Notes under the pieces: generated by a model | Told to the model about the DNA's origin: nothing | What the model saw: only the letters and a program-made list of their open reading frames with translations | The model's database searches: none | Assembly: GCA_016934645.1 (NCBI GenBank) | Contig: JAFGSL010000204.1 | Span: 1 to 7,675, forward strand | Direction of reading: 5' to 3' | Length of the DNA: 7,675 bases | Origin: Anaerolineae bacterium | GTDB lineage: Bacteria > Chloroflexota > Anaerolineae > B4-G1 > SLSP01 | Shown here: positions 1 through 6,743 of the stretch, piece by piece | Layout of the letters: each line of letters opens with the position of its first letter | Numbering within the stretch: the stretch's first letter is position 1 | Position numbers and translations under genes: made by a program

Positions 1-21
1 ACTTTTTAAGGAGGATTACCT

Positions 22-573
22 ATGGAGATGTTACAGATTTACACGCGCAATATAGAGTTGACCGAACGATTACGGGATTACGTTGAGACGAAAGTTGCCA
101 AGTTCGAGCGTTTTCTACCCTCGCTCGAAACCATCCGCGTGGACCTCTCCGAAAGTAACGCACGGGACAGTAGCCGGCGCATGGTGGCACAGATTACCAT
201 CAACGTTCCCAAAGCCATCTTACGGGCTGAAGAGCGTGCTGGGGATATTTTTGCCGCCATCGACGCAGTGATGGACAAGATGTACCGCCGCGTGGATCGG
301 TATAAGGGGCGCAAAACGACGAAGCGGCGGGCTGTCCCTATGACCGCCGAACCACTTGAAGCCGTGGCTGAGGAGGCACTTGAAGAAGAAGCGCCCAACA
401 TTGTCCGCGTCAAAGAATTTGAGGTTCATTCCATCACACCCGAGGAAGCCGTTGAGCAAATGGAGCTTTTGGACCATCTTTTCTACATTTACCTCGATGG
501 CAACGATGGCCGTCTCAGCGTCATCTATCGCCGCGAGGCCGGCAACTACGGCGTCTTGAAACCCGTGTACTGA
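22..573 (+). CDS. hpf: Long-form ribosome hibernation promoting factor (HPF)
   Basis: Binds the 30S subunit at the decoding and mRNA channel and, in the long form, pairs 70S ribosomes into inactive 100S dimers during starvation (family knowledge). The 183-residue protein has the two expected parts. An N-terminal S30AE/YfiA domain covers about residues 3-98, opening LQIYTRNIELTERLRDYVETK and ending in the basic MYRRVDRYKGRKTTKRR patch. After an acidic Ala/Glu-rich linker (about 108-125) comes the C-terminal dimerisation domain (about 126-182), with VRVKEFEVHSITPEEAVEQM and the closing YRREAGNYGVLKP. The length matches long HPF, not the short HPF/YfiA forms. The ATG at 22 is chosen because a perfect Shine-Dalgarno, AAGGAGG (8-14), sits 7 bases upstream; an ATG at 28 is less well placed. 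It ends in TGA, followed by a hairpin terminator, and is convergent with lon. The promoter lies outside the window. Confidence 0.97.
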   Translation: MEMLQIYTRNIELTERLRDYVETKVAKFERFLPSLETIRVDLSESNARDSSRRMVAQITINVPKAILRAEERAGDIFAAIDAVMDKMYRRVDRYKGRKTTKRRAVPMTAEPLEAVAEEALEEEAPNIVRVKEFEVHSITPEEAVEQMELLDHLFYIYLDGNDGRLSVIYRREAGNYGVLKPVY

Positions 574-600
574 TCGGGCATTTGAAGACGATAAATGCCA

Positions 601-630
601 GGGGCGCGGTTTGACCGCGCCCCTTTGCTT
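601..630 (+). terminator. Rho-independent terminator of hpf, between convergent genes
   Basis: A 10-base-pair, almost all-GC stem (GGGGCGCGGT at 601-610, ACCGCGCCCC at 614-623) with a TTG loop is followed by the T-rich run TTTGCTTGT, 27 bases after the hpf stop codon. Read on the minus strand the same stem lies 20 bases past the lon stop codon, but what follows (TGGCATTTAT) is less T-rich, so it may end lon transcription less efficiently. A second, weaker hairpin (GGCATTT at 577-583 with AAATGCC at 593-599, 9-base loop) sits just before it on the plus strand, so the intergenic region is two hairpins in tandem. Confidence 0.85.
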
Positions 631-643
631 GTCTGAGACTCAG

Positions 644-3073
644 TTATACCTCCGGCGCTGCCGTGGTTTGCGGATCACTTTTGGGCAGCGGCACGAGTGT
701 TTCCTCAAGCGCCGTCTCTATGCTTTCGACCAGCACCAGATTGAGTTTCTTCAGAATATTACGAGGAATTTCCGGCAAATCCTTGGCATTGCGCGCCGGC
801 AAGATCACTTTCTGTACGTTGGCCCGATGCGCCGTGAGCAGTTTCTCCTTCAAGCCACCAACGGGGAGGATGCGCCCGCGCAGCGTGATTTCCCCGGTCA
901 ACGCGGTGTCGCGGCGGACTGGACGCCCGGTAAAGGCTGAGAACAACGCGACTGCCATCGTGATTCCGCCGGAAGGGCCGTCTTTGGGAACGGCCCCTTC
1001 TGGAAGATGGATGTGGATGTCGGTCTTCTCGAAAACCTCAGGATTGATGCCCCACGCTGTGGCCTGAGAGCGCAGATACGTCAACGCGGCTTGCGCCGAT
1101 TCCTGCATCACTTCGCCGAGTTGTCCCGTGAGGATGAGCGCGCCCTTGCCGGGGATGAGAGCGACTTCGACCGGCAGCAAGTCGCCGCCGTTCGGCGTCC
1201 ACGCCAGCCCCATCGCCAGACCGACCTGGTCTTGCTGTTCCAGATGGTCGCTGAGGAAGCGTGGTGGCCCTAGATATTTTTCGAGGGTCTTTGCGCTCAC
1301 GTTGACGAGTGGGCGTTGGTCTTCGGCCAAGCGGCGGGTGGCCTTGCGGCACAGGCTGCCGATCTCCCGCTCAAGGTTGCGCACTCCGGCCTCGTACGTG
1401 TATTGGCGAATCAGCGTGTGCAGCGCCGAGTCGAGAAAATGCAGTGGGTGCCCTTCTAACCCGTTGAGTTCCACCTGGCGCGGGACCAAAAAACGCTTGG
1501 CGATTTCGATCTTCTCTTCCTCGGTGTAGCCCGGAAATTCAATGACCTCCATACGATCTTCCAGGGCTGGGGGGATAGTATCCAGGATATTCGCCGTGGT
1601 GATAAACAGCACTTTGGAGAGGTCGTAGGAGATCTCCAGATAGTGATCGGAGAAGTCGTGGTTCTGTTCGGGATCCAGTACCTCCAACAGCGCGGATGAG
1701 GGATCGCCACGGAAATCCTGTCCCAGCTTATCGATTTCATCCAGCATAAAGACAGGATTCAGCGTTCCAGCACGGCGCATCGTCTGGATAATGCGCCCAG
1801 GTAGCGCGCCGATGTAAGTACGCCGGTGTCCACGGATCTCCGCCTCATCGCGCACGCCGCCGAGTGAGACGCGCACGAATTCGCGCCCCAATGCTTCGGC
1901 AATGGAGCGCCCCAGTGACGTCTTCCCTGTGCCTGGCGGCCCGACGAAACATAGGATGGTGCTGCGGCTCTTCTCCGGCGCCATACGGCGCACGGCGATA
2001 TATTCGAGGATGCGTTCTTTAGCTTTCGACAGACCGTAGTGGCGGGATTCCAGCACCTGGGCGGCGTGTTTGATCTCCAGGTTATCTTCAGTGATTTTGG
2101 TCCAGGGCAGATGGAGCAACCAATCCAGGTACGTGCGCACGATGGCAACTTCGGGCGCCATCGCGGGCATCATTGCCAGACGCGCCAGCTCTTCTTCGAC
2201 CCGTTTGCGTGCTGCCTCGGGTAACTCGATAGAAGCAAACTCCTCTTGCAGTTGCGCGACGTCGCGGGTAAAAATATCCGTCTCGCCTAGCTCACGCTGG
2301 ATCGCACGCAGTTGCTCACGCAAGAAATATTCGCGCTGCGATTTGTCGACCTCCTGCTGTACACTGGTGTGAATCTGATTTTCCAGTTCCAGAACGTCCA
2401 GTTCGCGCGCCAGATGGGCGCTGATCTTTTGCAAGCGCTCGGTAATGTCGAGGGTCTCCAGAAGATCTTGCCGGGCCTCGAGAGATAAATTGATCATTTG
2501 CGCGATGACGTCGGCTAACTGCCCCGGATCGCTGACATTCATGGCGTAGACATAGGCTTCTTCGGGGAGAGCTTGGTTCAGATCGACAGCCTTCTCAAAC
2601 ATCGTCAAGACTGCCCGCATCAGCGCCTCGGTCTGCGCGCTCTCCTCGATGGGTTCCAGCAACACAGCCACGTTCGCCATCAGGTAGGGCACGCGCTGGG
2701 TGTATTCGAGAACCTTTACCCGTTGGACACCTTGCACGATGGCGCTGCTGCTGCCATCGGGTAAACGGATTGAGCGTGCGATGATGACCTCGGTACCCAC
2801 TTCGTAGAGGTCTTCTGCTTCGGGATACTCATCCGTCTCGGCGTCGTGTTGTGCGATGACGACGAGTGGCCAGTCTTCCTGAATGGCAATATCCAGCGCA
2901 TGTATCGAGATTTCACGGCTTAGATATAGCGGTGTCACCATCTGTGGGTAGACGACGAGGTCCCGCATTGGCATAATGATCGCTTCGAACGGGCCATCGT
3001 TATCATCAGGCGGTATATCCAAAAAATCACCGAACAGATCTTCCGGTGTAAATGGTAGTTTGTCCCAACTCAT
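644..3073 (-). CDS. lon: ATP-dependent serine protease Lon (LonA)
   Basis: Cytoplasmic AAA+ hexamer that unfolds and degrades misfolded and regulatory proteins. At 809 residues it is normal LonA length. Domains in order: N-terminal substrate-binding domain (about 31-230, starting IIMPMRDLVVYPQM), coiled-coil region (about 235-300, with DKSQREYFLREQLRAIQREL), AAA+ module with Walker A GPPGTGKTS (378-386), Walker B VFMLDEID (441-448), sensor-1 Asn495 and sensor-2 Arg565 in EAGVRNLERE, and the Lon protease domain. The catalytic dyad is complete: Ser701 in PKDGPSGG and Lys744 in GGLKEKLL, 43 residues apart as in E. coli Lon. The frame is open further upstream, but ATG 3073 is chosen because GGAGA (3081-3085) lies 7 bases before it and longer versions would run into the preceding gene. 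It is the last gene of the folC block, starting 23 bases after the serine hydrolase stop. No dedicated heat-shock operator or promoter was recognised in that gap, so transcription probably comes from upstream. Confidence 0.97.
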   Translation of the reverse strand: MSWDKLPFTPEDLFGDFLDIPPDDNDGPFEAIIMPMRDLVVYPQMVTPLYLSREISIHALDIAIQEDWPLVVIAQHDAETDEYPEAEDLYEVGTEVIIARSIRLPDGSSSAIVQGVQRVKVLEYTQRVPYLMANVAVLLEPIEESAQTEALMRAVLTMFEKAVDLNQALPEEAYVYAMNVSDPGQLADVIAQMINLSLEARQDLLETLDITERLQKISAHLARELDVLELENQIHTSVQQEVDKSQREYFLREQLRAIQRELGETDIFTRDVAQLQEEFASIELPEAARKRVEEELARLAMMPAMAPEVAIVRTYLDWLLHLPWTKITEDNLEIKHAAQVLESRHYGLSKAKERILEYIAVRRMAPEKSRSTILCFVGPPGTGKTSLGRSIAEALGREFVRVSLGGVRDEAEIRGHRRTYIGALPGRIIQTMRRAGTLNPVFMLDEIDKLGQDFRGDPSSALLEVLDPEQNHDFSDHYLEISYDLSKVLFITTANILDTIPPALEDRMEVIEFPGYTEEEKIEIAKRFLVPRQVELNGLEGHPLHFLDSALHTLIRQYTYEAGVRNLEREIGSLCRKATRRLAEDQRPLVNVSAKTLEKYLGPPRFLSDHLEQQDQVGLAMGLAWTPNGGDLLPVEVALIPGKGALILTGQLGEVMQESAQAALTYLRSQATAWGINPEVFEKTDIHIHLPEGAVPKDGPSGGITMAVALFSAFTGRPVRRDTALTGEITLRGRILPVGGLKEKLLTAHRANVQKVILPARNAKDLPEIPRNILKKLNLVLVESIETALEETLVPLPKSDPQTTAAPEV

Positions 3074-3080
3074 CAAATTA

Positions 3081-3085
3081 TCTCC
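3081..3085 (-). promoter_or_regulatory. Ribosome binding site fixing the lon start
   Basis: Minus-strand GGAGA lies 7 bases before the ATG at 3073 and inside the 23-base gap after the serine hydrolase stop. It favours this start over upstream in-frame codons such as the ATG at 3139, which lies within the preceding gene. Confidence 0.8.
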
Positions 3086-3096
3086 GTATTCGTCAT

Positions 3097-5133
3097 TTAA
3101 AATCTCCACAATCTTAACAGATTCCAGTAGTTTAGCCATCCGGCGAACACACAGCCGGCCAACGCGACCAGGGTATAGTGTGTGCGGCGCGCTGTGCTCC
3201 AATACCGGCCTCGCCATGCTATCCCTACGAGAAATAGTACCACAATCAACCCGCCGACCAACCCCATGATGAACAGTGGGACCAGAAATGATAGGTCAGG
3301 CAAGGCATCGATCAATACGGTCACGCCGATCACCAACATTCCCACCGGATACAAAAGGTTGAAGGCGCCAACCCATTGGAAGATGCTGCGCGCTTCGGCA
3401 ATGATCCAGGGGGCGTGTACTGGAACGCGGCCCAGTGGTCCAGCGATCAATGCCGAGACAAAGAGCAGCGCACATCCTATCAACATGCTCAGATGAAAGG
3501 GGCGCGTCTCATACCATGCCAGCTTGATAAAGACCTTATGCGGGTCGTAATCGTAAAAGCCATAGCACGAAGATTCGCGCTCCGGTTGTCCGCGCGCGCC
3601 AGTGTGGAAAATCAAGGTTCCTTCTCCTTCGACAGCCTGAAAGACACCAGGTTCTGTGGGGACATAGGCTACGCCGTCGAGGTGTAGCTGTCCATCCGCT
3701 GTGGCTTCCATAGTGTAATAGCGCGTGAACATGTAGATGAATTTGTCGGCCCGGCTATACGACCAACGACTCTCGCGATATGCACCAGCAAATTCCCGTG
3801 CCAGCGCTGGGTCGCCGGTGCGCGTCTGAAGCTTAGGTGCTACAGGATAGTAGTGATCGAGGAACGCTTGCCGAAATTCGCGCCCCGTTTCAAAGGGGGT
3901 TTTGCGATTGTAGACGACAAACGCGCCGACGTTGTGTTCTGGCAGCAGGAAGATCATGCCCTCGAAGAAGCCAGTACTGCTCCCGTGCCAGAGCAGCCGC
4001 TGTCCGTTGCGTGCCCATTCCACCAGCCCGTAGGTGACGCCCGGCAGTCGCGGATCGTGCGTGAACTGCTGCCGGTGCATCTCTTGCGCCGTCGCGGCTT
4101 GTAGAATGCGCGTCTCGCCGTGGCGGCCATCTTGCAGATGCGCAATCATGAATCTGGCGATGTCGGTCACGGTCGCGGTGAGGCCCACGACGGGCGCGGA
4201 AGGAAAGTACTCCTGTAGCGGAACCGGACCAGTTAACCCTTGATAATGACCCAGAGCCAGGTCAGAGCGCGAATCTTCGCGGCGCGAAGACTCGCGCATC
4301 CATTCTGCTGGCACGGGTTCGCGGATGGTCGTGCGGTGCATCTCCAAAGGCGCAAGGATGTTCTCCTCGATGTATTGCTCGTAGGACATTCCTGTCACCT
4401 GCTCGATGATGTACCCGACCAGAGCAGCGCCGTAGTTGGAATAGCCGATGATCTCGCCCGGCGGGTAGACCCGCGCGGGCAACTTGCGGACGACGTACTC
4501 ATCCAGTGGCAGACCATCGTTTGGGCCGAACCGGAAGAGGTTACTGAGTTGGTCCTCAAATCCCGGCGTGTGCGTCAGTAAGTGGTGGAGGGTAATCGGT
4601 TCCGGATAGGTCGCCGGAATCTGAAAATCGCTGAGATAGGTGTTGATGTCGGTGTGGAGGTCGAGGCGCCTCTGTTCGACGAGTTGCATCACTGCGGTCC
4701 ACGTGAACAGTTTGGTGACGGAGCCGGCATGGAACAGCGTGCGGTCGGCCTGAACCGGTGTTTGACTACGGGTATCGGTGACACCGTAGCCCTTGGCAAA
4801 GAAGAGTTCGCCATCCACGACCACAGCCACTGCCGCGCCAGGAATTTGATACTTCGTTAGCTGCGTTGAGATAAATGTATCCAAGAAGGCTTCCATCTCC
4901 GCCGGATCGTTGGGGCCGGAAGGATATGGTAGGTAGACGGGACGCGAAAATTCGCGCGACGGTAGACGGGACGCGAAAATTCGTGCGACGGTAGATGGGG
5001 CGGAAGACGCAGCGTCTACAGATGTTTCTACGCCTGGCACCAGCAACACGAGCACGCTCAAGAATATCGCGAAAGCGCGATTCGTTGCGCGTATGCAGTT
5101 TGTCGCGCGTACCCCCCAACACCATTTTACCAC
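3097..5133 (-). CDS. Beta-lactamase-fold serine hydrolase with four C-terminal membrane helices
   Basis: Member of the class C beta-lactamase/DD-peptidase-like family (Pfam Beta-lactamase). The substrate is unknown: cell-wall peptides, D-amino-acid peptides or esters are possible. From the GTG at 5133 it has 678 residues. A basic N-terminus plus hydrophobic stretch AFAIFLSVLVLLVPG (20-34) acts as signal peptide or anchor, with a possible cleavage near SVDA|A. A repeat-derived linker (about 38-70) follows. The catalytic domain (about 80-430) carries the nucleophile motif SVTK (Ser138, Lys141), the YSN motif (Tyr231-Asn233) and HGSSTG (383-388) in the place of the KTG/HxG motif. A beta-rich segment (about 435-540) precedes four predicted membrane helices (about 547-568, 588-610, 613-639, 651-672). 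The catalytic part should face outside. The start is inferred: there is no in-frame ATG, and the GTG overlaps the folC stop by 7 bases with AGGAG rather far upstream (about 16 bases). An upstream in-frame TTG at 5187 is a weaker alternative. Two palindromic or repeat insertions disturb the gene without breaking its frame. Confidence 0.9.
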   Translation of the reverse strand: MVKWCWGVRATNCIRATNRAFAIFLSVLVLLVPGVETSVDAASSAPSTVARIFASRLPSREFSRPVYLPYPSGPNDPAEMEAFLDTFISTQLTKYQIPGAAVAVVVDGELFFAKGYGVTDTRSQTPVQADRTLFHAGSVTKLFTWTAVMQLVEQRRLDLHTDINTYLSDFQIPATYPEPITLHHLLTHTPGFEDQLSNLFRFGPNDGLPLDEYVVRKLPARVYPPGEIIGYSNYGAALVGYIIEQVTGMSYEQYIEENILAPLEMHRTTIREPVPAEWMRESSRREDSRSDLALGHYQGLTGPVPLQEYFPSAPVVGLTATVTDIARFMIAHLQDGRHGETRILQAATAQEMHRQQFTHDPRLPGVTYGLVEWARNGQRLLWHGSSTGFFEGMIFLLPEHNVGAFVVYNRKTPFETGREFRQAFLDHYYPVAPKLQTRTGDPALAREFAGAYRESRWSYSRADKFIYMFTRYYTMEATADGQLHLDGVAYVPTEPGVFQAVEGEGTLIFHTGARGQPERESSCYGFYDYDPHKVFIKLAWYETRPFHLSMLIGCALLFVSALIAGPLGRVPVHAPWIIAEARSIFQWVGAFNLLYPVGMLVIGVTVLIDALPDLSFLVPLFIMGLVGGLIVVLFLVGIAWRGRYWSTARRTHYTLVALAGCVFAGWLNYWNLLRLWRF
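4267..4297. repeat. 31-base near-perfect palindrome inside the serine hydrolase gene
   Basis: Arms GCGCGAATCTTCGC (4267-4280) and GCGAAGACTCGCGC (4284-4297) pair at 13 of 14 positions around a GGC loop. It encodes most of MRESSRREDSRS (about residues 279-290), a polar, low-complexity stretch between the conserved-looking PVPAEW and DLALGHY segments. This looks like an in-frame insertion of a short palindromic element, although chance in a GC-rich gene is not excluded. Confidence 0.6.
4932..5019. repeat. 29-base tandem repeat with inverted ends, inside the serine hydrolase gene
   Basis: Two adjacent 29-base units (4932-4960 and 4961-4989), starting GGTAGACGGGACGCG, differ at one base (C4955 against T4984). 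A third unit (from 4990) matches only for about its first 13 bases and then runs into the palindrome AGACGC-A-GCGTCT (5005-5017). The block from 4933 to 5019 starts with GTAGACG and ends with CGTCTAC, so it also has short inverted ends, and it is 87 bases long, a multiple of three. Each full unit contains the hairpin core CGCGAA-AA-TTCGCG (the second copy with a G-T mispair). It codes for the linker after the signal peptide. Confidence 0.85.
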
Positions 5134-6488
5134 GGTTCGTCGTCCCAATCTCCTAGCGGCAGGCTCAGGCCCCTTTCCTGTGCCCAAGCCACACGCACAT
5201 CTGCAACGAGGAAAATCGATCCGGTGGTGATAATGCCCAACCCCGGCTCGAGTTGCTCGAGTGCTGCGGCCAACGCGTGTGCTGGCTCCACAAAGACATC
5301 AGCAGTTTTGCCCAGCGCTGCACACTGTGCAGCGAGCGCTTCGGGTGCAGTAGAGCGAGGATGATAGGAACGGGTCACCAACACCCGTTCGCACAATGGG
5401 AGGAGTGCCTCCAGCACATGCGGCACATCTTTGTCGTTGGAAGCGCCGAAGATGAGGAGCCAGCGTGTATCCGGGAACCAAGTTTTCAGTGAGTGAGCCA
5501 GTGTTTCTGCCGAGTACGGGTTGTGCGCGCTGTCAATGACGACCGGCGGCTCGCGTTGTAGAATCTCCATGCGGCCAGGCCATTCCGTCTGCGCCAGTCC
5601 AGCGCGCACTGAGACGGGGGAGGCCCAGGTATGGCCGTTCGCGTGCAGAACCGCTGCCGTGGCGACGGCGACGGTGGCATTCTCCTGCTGGAAATCCCCG
5701 AGCAACGATAGGGTATACACACCATCGAAGGCCGAGGGGGCCTGAGTTTGGTGCACTGTGATGGTCTGTTGCTCAAGGCTGTGCTGTAATGCTTTCCAGG
5801 TCCAATCCTGTCCGGCTACGGTCAGTGGAGCGTCACGTTCGGCAGCGATGGTTTCCAAGACGGCCATAGCTTCCGGCTTCTGCGGCGCGCTCACCACGGG
5901 TACACCAGGCTTGATGATGCCACCTTTCTCACGCGCGATATCGGCCACGGTATTGCCCAACAACCGCATGTGATCGAGACTTAACGAGGTGATGACGCTG
6001 ATCTGCGGTGTGATCACATTCGTCGCATCCAGTCTGCCGCCAAGCCCCACCTCGATCACGCCAATGTCCACTTGCTGCCGGGCGAAATAGAGGAATGCCA
6101 GCCCTGTGGTGACCTCGAACAGCGTCAGTCCTTCGATGCTCTCGACAGCCGGGCGCGCTTCGGCGATCAAAGCGGCCAGAGCCTCACGCGAAATCGGCTC
6201 GCCATTGACCTGGATGCGCTCGCGGTAGGTGTGCAGATGTGGCGAGATGAACAATGCCGTCCGCAGTCCGCTGGCGCGCGCTACCGCTGCCAGCATCGCC
6301 GAAACCGAGCCTTTGCCCTTCGTTCCGGCAATGTGGAGGGTAGGATATCTGTGATGGGGATTCCCTAGCTTCTCTAGAAACTCGTCCACACGCTCCAGCT
6401 TGAACTCGCGTGGCGTGTAGTGCTCAACCCGGCGTTTCTCGTAATCTATCTGGCTGTACAAATAACGCAGTGCATCGTGATATTCCAT
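5127..6488 (-). CDS. folC: Bifunctional folylpolyglutamate synthase/dihydrofolate synthase
   Basis: A cytoplasmic Mur-ligase-family enzyme. It joins L-glutamate to dihydropteroate and then extends the glutamate tail of reduced folates, using ATP. All main motifs are present in 453 residues, a normal length: the P-loop HIAGTKGKGS (52-61), IEVGLGGRLDATNV (145-158), LDHMRLLGNT with EKGGIIKPGVP (Lys188 is the likely carbamylated, metal-bridging lysine), LGDFQQENA (263-271), WPGRME (303-308), DSAHNP (319-324), GASNDKD (348-354) and TGSIFLV (422-428). Whether both activities are present cannot be told from these motifs alone. The ATG at 6488 gives the usual N-terminus (YHDALRYLYSQIDYE); the upstream sequence is purine-rich but has no strong Shine-Dalgarno (AGAAGG is about 14 bases away). 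It is the first gene of the minus-strand block, with its promoter at 6551-6578. Confidence 0.97.
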   Translation of the reverse strand: MEYHDALRYLYSQIDYEKRRVEHYTPREFKLERVDEFLEKLGNPHHRYPTLHIAGTKGKGSVSAMLAAVARASGLRTALFISPHLHTYRERIQVNGEPISREALAALIAEARPAVESIEGLTLFEVTTGLAFLYFARQQVDIGVIEVGLGGRLDATNVITPQISVITSLSLDHMRLLGNTVADIAREKGGIIKPGVPVVSAPQKPEAMAVLETIAAERDAPLTVAGQDWTWKALQHSLEQQTITVHQTQAPSAFDGVYTLSLLGDFQQENATVAVATAAVLHANGHTWASPVSVRAGLAQTEWPGRMEILQREPPVVIDSAHNPYSAETLAHSLKTWFPDTRWLLIFGASNDKDVPHVLEALLPLCERVLVTRSYHPRSTAPEALAAQCAALGKTADVFVEPAHALAAALEQLEPGLGIITTGSIFLVADVRVAWAQERGLSLPLGDWDDEPW

Positions 6489-6524
6489 GTTTCTTTCTTC
6501 TGCCTTCTTGCTTATACAAATAAA

Positions 6525-6543
6525 GGAGCCAAAAGTCGGCTCC
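6525..6543 (-). promoter_or_regulatory. Hairpin at the start of the folC operon leader
   Basis: On the minus strand GGAGCC (6543-6538), a 7-base GACTTTT loop and GGCTCC (6530-6525) form a 6-base-pair stem followed by TTTATTTGT. The shape is that of a small intrinsic terminator, but the predicted transcription start is only 0-2 bases before the stem. A 5'-end stabilising stem-loop is therefore as likely as an attenuator, or as a terminator for read-through from the right. Confidence 0.5.
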
Positions 6544-6550
6544 GAGAAAG

Positions 6551-6578
6551 ATTGTACTCTCTTTTAAGGCTTTGACAA
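6551..6578 (-). promoter_or_regulatory. Sigma-70-type promoter of the folC-hydrolase-lon operon
   Basis: On the minus strand, -35 TTGTCA (6578-6573) and -10 TACAAT (6556-6551) are separated by 16 bases. Each box differs from consensus at one position (TTGACA, TATAAT). The predicted start is near 6543-6545, giving a leader of about 55 bases before the folC ATG. It is back to back with the tRNA promoter. Confidence 0.75.
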
Positions 6579-6611
6579 GGGCTTTGCAGATTCGAGTTGT
6601 GCAATTGAGGT

Positions 6612-6639
6612 TTGTCAAATTAAAAAAGGGTGGTATACT
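6612..6639 (+). promoter_or_regulatory. Sigma-70-type promoter of the tRNA-Gln gene
   Basis: The -35 box TTGTCA (6612-6617) and -10 box TATACT (6634-6639) are 16 bases apart, with an A-rich spacer start. Predicted transcription begins near 6646, about 27 bases before the mature tRNA 5' end. A second -35-like TTGACA at 6572-6577 has no convincing -10 partner. Confidence 0.75.
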
Positions 6640-6672
6640 CTCGCCTGTCAACCACACAGGTGGATAGTACGT

Positions 6673-6743
6673 TGGGGGCTCGTCTAACGGTAGGACAGCG
6701 GACTCTGAATCCGTATGTGGGGGTTCGAATCCTCCGCCCCCAG
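6673..6743 (+). tRNA. tRNA-Gln, anticodon CTG
   Basis: The complete cloverleaf can be drawn by hand. Acceptor stem TGGGGGC (6673-6679) pairs with GCCCCCA (6736-6742), apart from the weak first T-A pair typical of tRNA-Gln, with discriminator G6743. The D arm is CTCGTCTAACGGTAGGAC. The anticodon stem GCGGA/TCCGT encloses the loop CTCTGAA with anticodon CTG (6705-6707), which reads CAG. The T arm is GGGGG-TTCGAAT-CCTCC (6719-6735) with one G-T pair. The encoded 3' end continues CCT, so CCA is not fully encoded and must be added after transcription. It is transcribed away from folC. Confidence 0.97.

Noticed and set aside
975..996. 7-base inverted repeat GGGCCGT/ACGGCCC inside lon
   Set aside because: It falls on the codons around the conserved protease active-site segment, so protein conservation and GC-rich codons explain it.
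4932..4989. Two 29-base direct repeats resembling CRISPR repeats
   Set aside because: The units are directly adjacent with no spacers, are inside a coding gene, and there are no cas genes nearby.
4766..5125. ATG-started minus-strand frame just after the folC stop as the true hydrolase N-terminus
   Set aside because: It has no signal-peptide-like hydrophobic stretch and does not join the catalytic domain; the overlapping GTG frame has both.
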